Shown: positions 7,838 to 19,232, numbered from the stretch's first letter. The stretch is DNA of 64,000 bases from Methylopila turkensis (GCF_027922325.1 NZ_BSFL01000002.1:558001-622000); one strand, 5' to 3'. Notes: generated from the sequence alone by a model not told the origin. A program made the numbers and translations.

Positions 7838-8841
7838 CCGGTCCGTTGATCCTCGCCGTGCCCTCCAAGGGCCGCCTGCAGGAGAACGCGCAGGCGTTCT
7901 TCGCCCGCGCCGGCCTCAACTTCGTGCGGGCGAACGGCGCGCGCGAGTACCGCGGCGCGATCGCCGACCTGCCGGACGTCGAGATCGCCTATCTGTCGGC
8001 CTCCGACATCGCCGGCCAGCTCGCGAGCGGCGCGGCCCATCTCGGCGTCACCGGCGAAGACCTGATCCGCGAGCAGATCCCCGACGCCGCCGGCCGCGTG
8101 AAGCTGCTGCAGCCTCTCGGCTTCGGCTACGCCGACGTGGTGGTGGCGGCGCCGAAGGCCTGGATCGACGTCCGCACCATGGCCGACCTTGACGACGTCG
8201 CCGCCGACATGCAGCGCCGCCACGGCCGGCGGCTGCGCGTCGCGACCAAGTACCTCAACCTGACGCGCGGTTTCTTCGCCTGGACCGAGCCCGGCGGCGG
8301 ACGGGCGCGCACCAGCGTCTCAAACTACCGGATCGTGGAGAGCCTCGGCGCGACCGAGGGCGCGCCGGCCGCAGGCGCCGCCGACGTGGTGGTGGACATC
8401 ACCACCACCGGCGCGACGCTCGCCGCGAACGCGCTCAAGGTGCTCGACGACGGCGTCATCCTGCGCAGCCAGGCGCAGCTCGTGGCGAGCCTCGGCGCGG
8501 ACTGGAGCGTGGCCACCCGCGCGGCCGCCCGCACCATCCTCACGCGCATCGCGGCTGAGGTGCGCGCGCGCTCGATCCGCGAGGTGCGCGCCCGCTTCGA
8601 CGCCGGCGTGGAACGTGTGCTGATCGACGTCGCCGCCCGCTTCGACGCCCGCGCGCCGTTCGGGCCGCCGGGGCCGGGCGCGCCGCTGGTGCTGCACGCG
8701 CCGAAGAAGGCGTTGTTTCCGCTGGTCGAGGCGCTCGCCGCCGCGGGCGCCGGCACGGTCACCGTCGCGACGCTCGAAGACGTGTTCGAGCCGAACCCGC
8801 CTCTGGTGGCGAGCCTGTTCGACGCGATCGGCGGAAAATAA
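7834..8841 (+). CDS. hisG: ATP phosphoribosyltransferase HisG
   Basis: A 335-residue enzyme that joins ATP and PRPP to give phosphoribosyl-ATP, the first committed step of histidine synthesis. The N-terminus ([11 protein letters not shown]) and the segment [11 protein letters not shown] are typical, and the PRPP-binding region [15 protein letters not shown] is clear at about residues 187-200. It has the alphaproteobacterial form: longer than the classical short enzyme yet paired with HisZ. The last 110 residues ([16 protein letters not shown] onward) are the lineage-specific extension. It overlaps hisZ by four bases and is followed by a strong terminator. Confidence 0.94.
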   Translation: MTGPLILAVPSKGRLQENAQAFFARAGLNFVRANGAREYRGAIADLPDVEIAYLSASDIAGQLASGAAHLGVTGEDLIREQIPDAAGRVKLLQPLGFGYADVVVAAPKAWIDVRTMADLDDVAADMQRRHGRRLRVATKYLNLTRGFFAWTEPGGGRARTSVSNYRIVESLGATEGAPAAGAADVVVDITTTGATLAANALKVLDDGVILRSQAQLVASLGADWSVATRAAARTILTRIAAEVRARSIREVRARFDAGVERVLIDVAARFDARAPFGPPGPGAPLVLHAPKKALFPLVEALAAAGAGTVTVATLEDVFEPNPPLVASLFDAIGGK

Positions 8842-8843
8842 AA

Positions 8844-8878
8844 AGGCGGAGCCGCTTCGGGGGGTAGCGGCTCCGCCT
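8844..8878. terminator. Strong terminator after hisG
   Basis: AGGCGGAGCCGCT (8844-8856) and AGCGGCTCCGCCT (8866-8878) form a perfect 13-bp stem with a nine-base loop, starting two bases after the hisG stop. A run of A on the left side makes it usable by minus-strand transcripts as well. The remaining spacer to 9016 holds only minor hairpins. Confidence 0.8.
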
Positions 8879-9016
8879 CTGTCCAGGCGCTTCGGTCGGG
8901 GGGTCCGAAGGCCGGATCAAAAAGCTCTTCTCGAGCTTTCGGACGGAAAACGCGGACCTCGGCTCCCGGTTCCCGGCCCGCGCAAAAAAATGCGCAGCCG
9001 TCGTCCGGACGGCCGA

Positions 9017-9907
9017 TCAGGTCGGCGGCGGCGCCGCGCCGAGATGGCGTTCCAGGAAGGCGATGGTGCGGTCCCAGGCGAGATCCGCCGCCTTCTTGTT
9101 GTAGCGGGCGGGATTGGCGTCGTTGTTGAACGCGTGGTCCGCGCCCTCGTAGATGAACAGCTCGAACGGCTTGTCCGCGGCCTCGAGCGCCTTCCGGAAG
9201 GCCGGCACGCCCGCGTTCACCCGCTCGTCGAGGCCCGCGTATTGCAGCAGCAGCGGGGCCTTCACCTCCGCCGCCTGCTCGTCGGGCAGCGTCGGGCCGT
9301 AATAGGACACCGCGGCCTTCAGTTCGGACGAGGCCGCGGCGAGCCGGTTCGCCATGCCGCCGCCCCAGCAGAAGCCAACGGCGCCGACCGAGCCGTTCGC
9401 CTCCGGATGCTGCTGGAGGAAGGACACGGCCGCGACCAGCATGGCGGTCGCCTTCGCGGGATCGAGCCCGCCGATCAGCTCGCGCGCGGCGTCCTCATCC
9501 TCCGGCGTGCCCCCGACCGGCGACAGCAGATCGACGCCGAACACCATGAAGCCCGAGACGGCGAGCCGGCGGCAGACGTCCTGAATGTGCGGATTGAGGC
9601 CGCGGTTCTCGTGGATGACGACGACCGCCGGCCGCCGGCGCCCCTCGGCCGATCCGCGGGCGAGCAGGCCCTTCACCGGGCCGTCCGGACCGGCGTAGGT
9701 CGCGTTCTCGATCTTCAGCCGGCGGTCGTCCGGCGCGACGATGGCGGCGCGGGCGTAGTCGTTCGACAGCGCCGACAGCAGCGCCTGCGCCGCGGCCGTC
9801 GAGCCGGCGAGCGCGGTCAGCCGCGCCATGAAACCGCGACGGTCGAGCTCGCCATGGGTGAAGCGATCGTAGAGCGCGATCGCGCTTCGGTCCGGTCTCG
9901 GCGTCAT
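9017..9907 (-). CDS. Dienelactone hydrolase family protein with Tat-like signal
   Basis: A 296-residue alpha/beta hydrolase. The catalytic triad is visible as Cys180 (GFCWGG), Asp227 (AGLDERVN) and His258 (GADHAFNN), with the family Glu100 (VVIHENRG). The N-terminus has a twin-arginine-like motif (LDRRGFMARL, Arg23-Arg24) followed by an alanine-rich stretch, so periplasmic export is likely. The ATG at 9905-9907 is preferred over a TTG one codon upstream because GAGGA lies five bases before it. The substrate is unknown; the fold hydrolyses cyclic esters or other carboxylic esters. Confidence 0.87.
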   Translation of the reverse strand: MTPRPDRSAIALYDRFTHGELDRRGFMARLTALAGSTAAAQALLSALSNDYARAAIVAPDDRRLKIENATYAGPDGPVKGLLARGSAEGRRRPAVVVIHENRGLNPHIQDVCRRLAVSGFMVFGVDLLSPVGGTPEDEDAARELIGGLDPAKATAMLVAAVSFLQQHPEANGSVGAVGFCWGGGMANRLAAASSELKAAVSYYGPTLPDEQAAEVKAPLLLQYAGLDERVNAGVPAFRKALEAADKPFELFIYEGADHAFNNDANPARYNKKAADLAWDRTIAFLERHLGAAPPPT

Positions 9908-10001
9908 CAACGTCCTCGGGACTTGGCTCCCGCGCCGAAGCGGCGGGGGAAGCCCCGGAGACTACACGCTGCGGCGCGCGAAAACCGCCCTCACTCAGAA
10001 G

Positions 10002-10553
10002 TCATCGCGGCGGCTGCACCGCCCGCGCCACCGCCTCGAACTCGGCGCGTCGGGCGTCGAAGTCGGCCCGCGCCGCCACGCAGACCAGCGTGGTCCGGCC
10101 CTTCGGCGTGTCGAGCAGCACGAGATAGGAGCGCGCGTCAGGCGCCTGGGTCTCGCCCTCCGCGGCCTTGATGTCGCCGATCACCGCGGCCCCGGCGAGC
10201 CCGCCCTGCTCGAACGGATCGACCGAGGCCACGTCGTAGTAGAGCGCGAGCGTCGCCTTGATCAGGTCGGTCCACTCCGGCTTGGCGGTGAAGGCGTTGA
10301 TCTCCTCCTGCGTCAGGCCCGCGTTCTGCGGGCTCGCCTGGAAGCCGACCCGGCAGCCGGGCTCGTCCGCGCCCGCCTTCTTGACGTTGAAGGCCGCGGC
10401 GTAGCGCTGCCCGCCGTCGATCTTCTCGGCGGAGTAGCCTGCCGGCGGATCGATCGTGAGCCCGCTCGGCTCGTCGCGCACCGGCTCGGCCGCCGCCGCG
10501 AACGGAAGGATCGCGAGCGCGACGAGGCAGGCGATCGGGGTTCTGACGGTCAT
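10002..10553 (-). CDS. Predicted secreted protein, unknown function
   Basis: A 183-residue protein with a clear signal peptide (positively charged start, then CLVALAILPFAAAAEP), probably cleaved near residue 21. The mature part has two cysteines (CRVGFQ and LVCVAA) that could form a disulfide, and no recognised catalytic motif. The ATG at 10551-10553 is chosen because an in-frame upstream extension has no signal-peptide logic and reads as non-coding. It appears to be transcribed alone and ends 94 bases upstream of the dienelactone hydrolase start on the same strand. Confidence 0.7.
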   Translation of the reverse strand: MTVRTPIACLVALAILPFAAAAEPVRDEPSGLTIDPPAGYSAEKIDGGQRYAAAFNVKKAGADEPGCRVGFQASPQNAGLTQEEINAFTAKPEWTDLIKATLALYYDVASVDPFEQGGLAGAAVIGDIKAAEGETQAPDARSYLVLLDTPKGRTTLVCVAARADFDARRAEFEAVARAVQPPR

Positions 10554-10941
10554 TCCGGGCCCTCGCTCGCGCCCCATTATAGGATGAAGCGACGACGGAA
10601 GCGGGCCGATCGTGGCGACTTGAAGACATTTCCGCACGAGGACGGTCGCGGGAAGCCGGACCAAAGGACCGGAGCGAGCGCGCCGAGCCTTCTCGACCGC
10701 GCGACCTCCGGTCGACGCCGCCGGCCCGCCGCCCGAGACGTCTCCGCTCGGCGCGAACGCCAAGCCGCCCCGCCGAAACTTGCGTCACTTCTCCGTCATC
10801 AAGCTTAACTAAAGGTTTCGTCAGGAAGCGCGAGTTTTAGGCGCGGAGACCTGCCGACGAGCATCGCGACATCTTGGCCGTTCCGCGTCTCGCGCGGCGC
10901 GGAACGCGAACTCCGGCTTTTTTCAGACTGGGGCGCGTTCG
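10554..10941. other. Divergent promoter region between 10553 and nptA
   Basis: This 388-base stretch holds no convincing gene. It contains an AT-richer patch at 10785-10840, probably the promoter area, and a hairpin (10879-10886 with 10899-10906) followed by six T at 10918-10923. The hairpin may be an attenuator in the nptA leader. A single CCGTCAT at 10795-10801 resembles half of a Pho box, but the second half is poor. Confidence 0.4.
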
Positions 10942-12657
10942 ATGCAGCAAGTCGACATCTTCACGCAGATCATCGTTCCAGTGATCGGGGGCCTGGGCAT
11001 CTTCATGCTCGGGCTCGAATTCATGTCGAACGGCATCCAGTCGCTCGCGGTCAACAAGATGCGCGCGCTGCTCGCGAAATTCGCCGGGACCCCCGCGAAG
11101 GGCGTGGTCGCCGGCACCTTCATTACCGGCATTATCCAGTCCTCCACCGCCATGACGGTGATGGTCGTCGGCCTCGTCAACGCCGGCGTCGTCGGTCTTC
11201 GTCCCGCGATCTCCGTGATCATGGGCGCCAACATCGGCACGACGCTCGGCAACGGCTTGATCGCCCTGCCGCTCGGGCCGCTCGGCCTGCTGTTCGCCGG
11301 CCTTTTCGCGCTGCTCTACATCTTCGCCAAGACGGACAAGCTGAAGAACATCGCGCTCGCCTGCATCGGCTTCTCGCTGATCTTCTATGGTCTCAACCTG
11401 ATGACCGGCGGCCTGAAGCCGCTGCGCAACATGCCCGAGATCATGGCGGTGATCTCGGCGCTGACGGCCGACACCTATGTGAACCTTCTCTATTGCGTGC
11501 TGATCGCGGCCGGCGTCACCGCCATGATCCACTCGTCCTCGGCGACGATCGGCATCGTCATGGGCCTCGGCGCCGCCGGCATCATCGACTGGAAGACCGC
11601 CGTCGCCTTTTCGCTCGGCGCGGATCTCGGCACGACCGTCACGTCCTGGCTCGCCTCGCTCAACCTGTCGAAGAACGCCAAGCGCGCGGCCTACGCCCAC
11701 ATCTCTTTCAACATCATCGGGGTGATGGTCACCATACCCCTGTTCTTCGTCTCGATGGACGTCCTGACCTGGGTGATGCAGTGGTTCGGCGGCGATCCGG
11801 GAACGCCGGTCGTGGTCAACGGCAAGGAGACGTTCCCGCTGGTGCCGGTGGCGATCGGCCTCTACTCGACCTTCTTCAACATCTTCAACGTTCTCCTGCT
11901 CTACCCCTTCGTCGGCGTGTTCGAGCGGTTGCTGATGAAGGTCGGCGCCTCCTCGCTCGACGACGTCGAGGACTATTCGGTCCCGCGGCATCTGACGGCC
12001 GAGGCGGCGGGCGCTCCGGAGACCGCGGTGCCGGCGATCCTGCGCGAGAACGAGCGCTACCTCGAGGCGGCGATGAAGTTCCTCGACATCGCCCGCGGCC
12101 GGGACGACGCGCCCGACAAGGTCGAGGAGCATCACGCCCAGATGGACGTGCTCAACCGCGAGATTCGCGCCTACACCTCCGGCTTGTTCAAGGCGGAGAT
12201 GCCCTACGAGCGCGCCGACCTCGTCGCGAGCCTGATCGAGGAGGAGGACCACACCGCGAGCCTCGGTCAGGCGCTTTACCAGATCGCCCGCCGCGTCGAG
12301 CGACAGCCTTTCGGGGAGACGGGACGCCCGCTTGTGGACCGGATGCTCGATCAGGTGGCGGACGCGCTGCGCGTGGTCGCCAATCCGGCCGAGGCGCGCC
12401 GCGACAACCTCTCGGCCGAGGCCGCGCCGCGCGTCGCGGCGCTCAACGAACTGCGGTCGGAGGCGCTTCGTCTCAACGGCTCGCTGCCCTGGGTGGAGCG
12501 GGGCGCGATCCTCGCTCTGCTCGGCAGCGCGGAGCGGGCCTACTTCCTGATCGAGCGGATCGACGCCGAGCGGCGGTCCGTCTCGCGGGTCGTGCCCGTC
12601 GAGGCGCCGGCGCCGCGTGAGGTCGGCGGCTTCGACGCCGCGCCCGTCCCGGCCTGA
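10942..12657 (+). CDS. Na/Pi cotransporter family protein (NptA/YjbB-like)
   Basis: A 571-residue membrane protein with the two inverted transport repeats of the family: QSSTAM at 66-71 with ANIGTT at 96-101, then HSSSATIG with ADLGTTVTSW in the second half. The C-terminal 200 residues (from about 365) are helical and PhoU-like. The family moves phosphate with sodium; the bacterial YjbB homologue exports it. The ATG at 10942 follows a possible regulatory leader. PstS lies 108 bases downstream, which links the pair to phosphate handling. Confidence 0.9.
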   Translation: MQQVDIFTQIIVPVIGGLGIFMLGLEFMSNGIQSLAVNKMRALLAKFAGTPAKGVVAGTFITGIIQSSTAMTVMVVGLVNAGVVGLRPAISVIMGANIGTTLGNGLIALPLGPLGLLFAGLFALLYIFAKTDKLKNIALACIGFSLIFYGLNLMTGGLKPLRNMPEIMAVISALTADTYVNLLYCVLIAAGVTAMIHSSSATIGIVMGLGAAGIIDWKTAVAFSLGADLGTTVTSWLASLNLSKNAKRAAYAHISFNIIGVMVTIPLFFVSMDVLTWVMQWFGGDPGTPVVVNGKETFPLVPVAIGLYSTFFNIFNVLLLYPFVGVFERLLMKVGASSLDDVEDYSVPRHLTAEAAGAPETAVPAILRENERYLEAAMKFLDIARGRDDAPDKVEEHHAQMDVLNREIRAYTSGLFKAEMPYERADLVASLIEEEDHTASLGQALYQIARRVERQPFGETGRPLVDRMLDQVADALRVVANPAEARRDNLSAEAAPRVAALNELRSEALRLNGSLPWVERGAILALLGSAERAYFLIERIDAERRSVSRVVPVEAPAPREVGGFDAAPVPA

Positions 12658-12691
12658 GGCCACGCGAACGCCGGCTTTCGGGCCGGCGCTC

Positions 12692-12725
12692 GCCGTCATG
12701 CCCGGACAACGCCGGGCGTGACGGC
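12692..12725. repeat. REP-like palindrome between nptA and pstS
   Basis: GCCGTCATGCCCGG (12692-12705) pairs with CCGGGCGTGACGGC (12712-12725) with one G-T wobble, around a six-base loop. It resembles the alphaproteobacterial GTCATGCCCGG type of intergenic repeat. A shorter GCCGGC hairpin sits just upstream. It could act as a weak terminator or processing site within a phosphate transcript. Confidence 0.6.
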
Positions 12726-12765
12726 GGGACAGGGTACAGACCGCCAGAACGCCCGGAGAAGCCGC

Positions 12766-13854
12766 ATGATCCGCCAAACATCGCACCGGGCGCCCGCCCG
12801 CCTCGCGCTCGCCGCCGTCGCGCTCGCCGGCGCGATGCTCGCCGCCGCCCCGGGTCTCGCGCAAAGCGTGACCGGTTCGGGCTCGACTCTCGTCCAGCCG
12901 CTGCTGAACCGCTGGAACCAGGACCATCTCCGATCGCAGTGGACGGCCGAATCCCAGCCGTCTGGAGGTCTCGACTACGAGGCCGTCGGGTCGCAGGCGG
13001 GCGTGATGCGGATCAGGGCCCGCGCGGTCGATTTCGGCGCGACCGAGGTTCCCCTCTCGCCGGAAGAGGTCAAGGAATATCGTGTCGCGCAGTTTCCGGT
13101 GGCGGTCGCGGGCGTCGCGGCGGCGGTCAATCTAACGGGCGTCGCGCCGGGCGCGCTGCAGCTCACCGGCGAGGTTCTCGCGGACATCTATCTCGGGAAG
13201 GTCACGACCTGGTCGGACCCTGCGATCAGGGCGCTCAATCCGGGGCTGAACCTGCCGGACGCCGACATCCGCCCGGTGCGGCGCTCCGACGGATCGGGCA
13301 CGACCTTCGCCTTCACGAGCTATCTCGCCAGGATCAGCGAGCGCTGGAGGCCGGTCGGCGCCGGCCAGACTGTCGAATGGCCGGTCGGACGGCCCGCGAG
13401 GGGGAACGGCGGCGTCGCCGAGATGATCGCGCGGACCCCGAACTCGATCGGCTATCTCGATCTGGCCGCCGCGCGCCGCGCCGGCCTCGCCGTCGCCGCG
13501 CTCCGCAACGCCGCCGGCGCGTTCGTGACGCCGGGCCCGGACGGGTTTCGGGCGGCGGCCGCGAAAGCCGGCTGGAGCGGAGCGAACGATTTTGGCGTGT
13601 CGCTGATCGACGTCGCGGGCGAAGGCGCCTACCCCATCGTCGTCACGACATTCGTGGTCGTGCCCGACACCCGACCGGTCGCGACCGCCACGGCCGCCGC
13701 CCTCGCCTTCTTCAACTGGGGTTTTGAAAGGGGCGCCGACGCCGCCTCGGAGCTCGGCTACGTGCCGCTGCCGCCCGAGACGGTCGACGCGGTCCGCGGC
13801 TACTGGCGCGACCGGCTCGGCGTCGCGCCCGCAATCGACCCCGGCGCCGGCTGA
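12766..13854 (+). CDS. pstS: PstS family phosphate ABC transporter substrate-binding protein
   Basis: A 362-residue periplasmic protein. The signal peptide is cleaved near residue 32 (PGLA-QS). The phosphate-binding signatures are VTGSGSTLVQP near the mature N-terminus, VDFGATEVPLS, and RSDGSGTTFAF in the middle. The start ATG at 12766 follows GGAGAA. PstS normally delivers phosphate to PstC-PstA-PstB, none of which are nearby. Association with the upstream NptA-type carrier is inferred from position only. Confidence 0.9.
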   Translation: MIRQTSHRAPARLALAAVALAGAMLAAAPGLAQSVTGSGSTLVQPLLNRWNQDHLRSQWTAESQPSGGLDYEAVGSQAGVMRIRARAVDFGATEVPLSPEEVKEYRVAQFPVAVAGVAAAVNLTGVAPGALQLTGEVLADIYLGKVTTWSDPAIRALNPGLNLPDADIRPVRRSDGSGTTFAFTSYLARISERWRPVGAGQTVEWPVGRPARGNGGVAEMIARTPNSIGYLDLAAARRAGLAVAALRNAAGAFVTPGPDGFRAAAAKAGWSGANDFGVSLIDVAGEGAYPIVVTTFVVVPDTRPVATATAAALAFFNWGFERGADAASELGYVPLPPETVDAVRGYWRDRLGVAPAIDPGAG

Positions 13855-13977
13855 CGCTGCAGGCCGGACGAAGACCCATGCCGGCGAAAGGCTTCTGATC
13901 CTGCGACGTTTCGGCGAGGGAGCCGATCGGCCGGTCCGGACGTTGACGCCTATTGAGGCGCAGCGAGGGTGATCGGC

Positions 13978-15108
13978 ATGAGGTTCGTCTGGGGCATCGG
14001 CGTCGGGCTTTCGGCGCTCGTCTTGATCGGCGGGCCGGCTTCGGCGCAATCGCAGTCGAACTCGCCGGCTCCCCCGCCCGCCCTCACGGCCGAGGCGATC
14101 GACGGCTCCGACTTCGAGGATTGGCGCGCCGGCGCCGACGCCCGCGCGAAGGCCGCCGAGGAGCGCAAGGCCGCCGAGGAGGCCGTCCGCAAGGCCAAGC
14201 GCGCGCGGGACAAAAAGGCCGCGCGCGAGCGGCTGGCGCGGCTGCCGAAGCCCAAGGACGCGCCCGACCCGTTCCTCGTGCGCGTCCAGACGCTGCTCGA
14301 CCGCGCGCACGCCTCGCCCGGCGCGATCGACGGGCGCGACGGCGACAATCTCAAGAAGGCGCAGATCGCGTTCCGCGAGATGCGCGGCCTGCCGCTCGAC
14401 GGCGGCTTGGACCGCGCGCTCTGGGACGCGCTCGCGGCCGACACGGCCAAGGCGACGAAGACCTACCTGATCTATCCCGAGGACGTGAACGGCCGCTACG
14501 AAGCGAAGCTCCCGGCGGACTACGCCAAGCTCGCCAAGCTCAAATGGCTCGGCTATCGCGACGCGGTCGAGATGCTCGGCGAGCGGTTCCACGTCGATCC
14601 CGGCCTGCTGAGGGCGATGAATCCGGGCGTCGACTTCAAGACCGCCGGCGTCCCGATCGTCGTGCCCGACGTCGGCGCCCGGGCGGAAGGCAAGGTCCGG
14701 CGCATCACCGTCGACAAGCGCCTTGGCGAACTGCGCGCCTATGACGAGGCCGGCAAGATCTTGCTGATTGCGCCCGCGACCATCGGCTCGCCCGACACGC
14801 CCTCGCCGGAGGGCAAGATGACGATCAACGGGTCGTTTCCGGACCCGCACTACATCTACGACCCGAAAAAGAACTTTCAGCAGGGCAAGAACACGCGGAA
14901 GCTCACGCTGCCGCCGGGCCCGAACGGGCCGGTCGGCTCCATGTGGATCGACCTGTCGAAGCCGACCTACGGCATCCACGGCACGCCCGAGCCGTCGCAG
15001 ATCAGCAAGACCGCGAGCCACGGCTGCGTGCGGCTGACCAACTGGGACGCGGCGGAGCTCGGCCGGCTGATCGAGCCGAAGGTGACGGAGGTGGAGTTCG
15101 AGGGGTGA
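13978..15108 (+). CDS. L,D-transpeptidase (YkuD domain)
   Basis: A 376-residue periplasmic enzyme that cross-links peptidoglycan or attaches proteins to it. A signal peptide ends near residue 22 (GGPASA-QS). A lysine- and alanine-rich, probably coiled segment follows, then a peptidoglycan-binding-like region and the YkuD domain with His334 (GIHGTP) and the catalytic SHGCVRL, Cys350. The ATG at 13978 is preferred to a GTG three codons upstream because GAGG ends nine bases before it and directly abuts the GTG. A second, different YkuD protein lies at 21592. Confidence 0.9.
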   Translation: MRFVWGIGVGLSALVLIGGPASAQSQSNSPAPPPALTAEAIDGSDFEDWRAGADARAKAAEERKAAEEAVRKAKRARDKKAARERLARLPKPKDAPDPFLVRVQTLLDRAHASPGAIDGRDGDNLKKAQIAFREMRGLPLDGGLDRALWDALAADTAKATKTYLIYPEDVNGRYEAKLPADYAKLAKLKWLGYRDAVEMLGERFHVDPGLLRAMNPGVDFKTAGVPIVVPDVGARAEGKVRRITVDKRLGELRAYDEAGKILLIAPATIGSPDTPSPEGKMTINGSFPDPHYIYDPKKNFQQGKNTRKLTLPPGPNGPVGSMWIDLSKPTYGIHGTPEPSQISKTASHGCVRLTNWDAAELGRLIEPKVTEVEFEG

Positions 15109-15129
15109 GGCCGCGGCCGGTCGCCGAGG

Positions 15130-15615
15130 TCACGTGTCGAGGCCGGGGATCGCCGGGCGCGCGACCATCAGCCAAACGATCGCCAAGACCATGAGGAAAG
15201 CCGGCACACCGCACCAGAACCACAGACGGAACAGCCGGTGATATCGGAGCGGCAGAGGAGTCCCCTCCGCCGCCGCCGCTCGCGCCAGATCGCGCATCAC
15301 GATCTGCATGCGCACCACCGGCAGCCAGAGGAGGCCGATTGCGACGTAGAGGATGAGCGACAGCACGATCCAGCCGGTGTCGAGCGGCCAGCCGACGAGA
15401 TGCGCGAGGACAGCGCCGGTCACAGGTTGAAGAAGGGCGGCCGTGGCGGTGAAGATCATGTCCGCCAACGCGACGGTCCCCGCGACGTGGGCGATCAAAG
15501 CGGGCGCGCGGGTGCGGTGCGCCATCAGCATGAAGAACGCGATGCCGGAGCCGGTTCCGAGCAGGACGGCCGCGCCCACGACGTGCGCCCAGCGAAGAAG
15601 GTCGATGAGCGTCAT
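15130..15615 (-). CDS. DUF2269-type integral membrane protein
   Basis: A 161-residue protein with four predicted membrane helices (residues about 5-30, 45-75, 80-100, 138-152) and the family feature LLRWAHVVGAAVLLGTG at the N-terminus. Function is unknown. The start overlaps the stop of the SDR-DoxX fusion gene in ATGA, so the two are translationally coupled and may act together in the membrane. Confidence 0.8.
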   Translation of the reverse strand: MTLIDLLRWAHVVGAAVLLGTGSGIAFFMLMAHRTRAPALIAHVAGTVALADMIFTATAALLQPVTGAVLAHLVGWPLDTGWIVLSLILYVAIGLLWLPVVRMQIVMRDLARAAAAEGTPLPLRYHRLFRLWFWCGVPAFLMVLAIVWLMVARPAIPGLDT

Positions 15616-16907
15616 CGGTCCTCCGCGATGGCGGCGACGACGAGCGCCAGCGCGAGCCCCGGCCATGTCTTGACGAGAGGGCCGAGCGGATCGAGCCAAA
15701 GATCGGGCGCCAGCACGCTTCCCAGCAACAGGTAGATGCAGGTCGTCGCGACCATGCCGAGCGCCGCCGCGACATGCGTGCGCCGGAGCAGAAGCCCGAA
15801 CCCGAGGGCGAGGTCGAGAACAGCGCCGCCTCCGACCGCGAGAGCGGAGAGCCCGGGCGAGCCTGCCCGGTCGGCGAGCACGCCGACCGCCGCGTCGAAA
15901 CGGAAAAGCGCGATCGCGCCGGAAGCGATCCAGAAGGCGGCCAGCACGCTGATGGCGAACGGCTTGAGGAGGAACAGGCGCGCAAACCAGCGCTCCTGGA
16001 TCGACGAGGGCATCCGCGCGAGCGTGTCCCCAAGGGGTCTCAGGCCCGCTCCGCGCGCCGCGCGCCATCGGGCGGCGTCGCCGCGGACACCAGCCTCGAT
16101 CTCGTTGAGGGCGGTCGTCCGCAGCGGCGGACGCCACCCAAGCCATCCGAAAAGGTCTCCGGCTCGGCAGAGAACCCGCGCCAGGCCGCGAGGCAGGGCG
16201 ATGCGAACGCCCGCTGGATGCCCGAGCCAGACCCGGAACGCCGCGACGATTTCCTCGAGACTATGAGGCGCGTCCTCCACGAGGTCGTAGACCACGTTCG
16301 GCGGAACGCGGCCGTCGAGCGCGGCGACGACCGCTTCGGCCACCTCGTCGACGCCGGCGGTTTGAATGGGGCCCGCGCCGGCGAGCGTCGGCGAGACGAT
16401 CGGGAACGCCGCCAGCCCACGGAGCAGCGCCGTGCCGCCGTAAGCGCCCGGCCCGACGACGAGGCCCGGCCGCAGGATCGTCCAGATCAGCCCTGACGCC
16501 TTTAGCGCCGCGTCAGCCTCGCCCTTGCTGCGCATGAAGACCGTATCGGCGTCTTCGGCCGCGCGCGTGGCGGAAATCTGCACGATATGTGCGACGCCCG
16601 CGCGTGCGGCCGCGCCGTAGAGCGCGAACATGGCGCGCGCCTGCACCGCCGATACGTCGTCGCGTCCGCCGTCCTGGAGCGCTCCCGCGCAGTTGACGAC
16701 TGCGTCGACGCCTTGGAGCAGCAGCGCCCAGTCGTCCGGCGCGGCGAGGCGCGCGATATCGGCCGCACGCCATCTGACGTCCGGGCGCCTGCGGCGGGCG
16801 GCGTCGATCGAGCGGCCGACGCCGATGACGTCCCATCCCCGCGCGACGAGAGCGTCGACGACGGACGAGCCGATGAAGCCGTAGGCGCCGAGCACAAGAA
16901 CGTTCAT
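15612..16907 (-). CDS. NAD(P)-binding SDR fused to a DoxX-like membrane domain
   Basis: A 431-residue two-domain protein. The N-terminal 290 residues form an atypical short-chain dehydrogenase/epimerase with GAYGFIGS (residues 7-14), the NCAGALQD motif and a catalytic-site region in which an SXnYXXXK motif is not obvious. The C-terminal 130 residues form a DoxX-like domain with about four helices (LLKPFAISVLAAFWI onward). The ATG at 16905-16907 opens directly into the Rossmann strand. It overlaps the DUF2269 gene by four bases. Similar fusions are annotated in many proteobacteria as NAD-dependent epimerases; substrates are unknown. Confidence 0.83.
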   Translation of the reverse strand: MNVLVLGAYGFIGSSVVDALVARGWDVIGVGRSIDAARRRRPDVRWRAADIARLAAPDDWALLLQGVDAVVNCAGALQDGGRDDVSAVQARAMFALYGAAARAGVAHIVQISATRAAEDADTVFMRSKGEADAALKASGLIWTILRPGLVVGPGAYGGTALLRGLAAFPIVSPTLAGAGPIQTAGVDEVAEAVVAALDGRVPPNVVYDLVEDAPHSLEEIVAAFRVWLGHPAGVRIALPRGLARVLCRAGDLFGWLGWRPPLRTTALNEIEAGVRGDAARWRAARGAGLRPLGDTLARMPSSIQERWFARLFLLKPFAISVLAAFWIASGAIALFRFDAAVGVLADRAGSPGLSALAVGGGAVLDLALGFGLLLRRTHVAAALGMVATTCIYLLLGSVLAPDLWLDPLGPLVKTWPGLALALVVAAIAEDR

Positions 16908-16957
16908 GGGTTCGCGCCGCGTCGTGGTTCCGCGTCGCCAGAATCGCATGCAGACAT

Positions 16958-16989
16958 GAAAAAAGGGCCTCGGATGTCTCCGAGGCCCT
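16958..16989 (-). terminator. Rho-independent terminator of groES-groEL
   Basis: Bases 16964-16974 and 16979-16989 form a perfect 11-bp stem with loop TGTC. On the minus strand the hairpin is followed by six T (A6 at 16958-16963). It lies about 110 bases past the groEL stop because palindromic DNA sits between. Confidence 0.85.
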
Positions 16990-17018
16990 TCGCAGTTCCG
17001 ACGTTCAGGTCGCGTGGA

Positions 17019-18770
<1,752 letters not shown>

Positions 18771-18843
18771 TCAGGTTCGATCCCGCCGGCCGCTGCGCCA
18801 TGAAGGGCGCGGCCCGGCCGGGCGTAAAAAAAGCCGGAAAACC

Positions 18844-19131
<288 letters not shown>

Positions 19132-19205
19132 TGGTGAACCCTCTCGAGCGCGCGCGTTGGCGCTTCGCGTTCCAATATCTCGACCGGACGCCGTACGTCC
19201 GGGTG

Positions 19206-19232
19206 TTAGCACTCGCTTATGGAGAGTGCTAA
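19206..19232. promoter_or_regulatory. CIRCE operator (HrcA binding site)
   Basis: TTAGCACTC (19206-19214), nine bases, then GAGTGCTAA (19224-19232) is a perfect match to the CIRCE consensus. It lies 75 bases upstream of the groES start codon. HrcA repression relieved by heat is the established role. hrcA itself is not in this window. Confidence 0.97.

Noticed and set aside
10785..10840. Pho box upstream of nptA
   Set aside because: CCGTCAT is close to one half-site, but the required second half eleven bases downstream matches at only about three of seven positions.
13132..15021. Long opposite-strand open frames across the window, for example over pstS and the transpeptidase
   Set aside because: They are Arg-, Gly- and Ala-rich shadows of high-GC genes with no domain motifs, while the genes on the other strand are clear.
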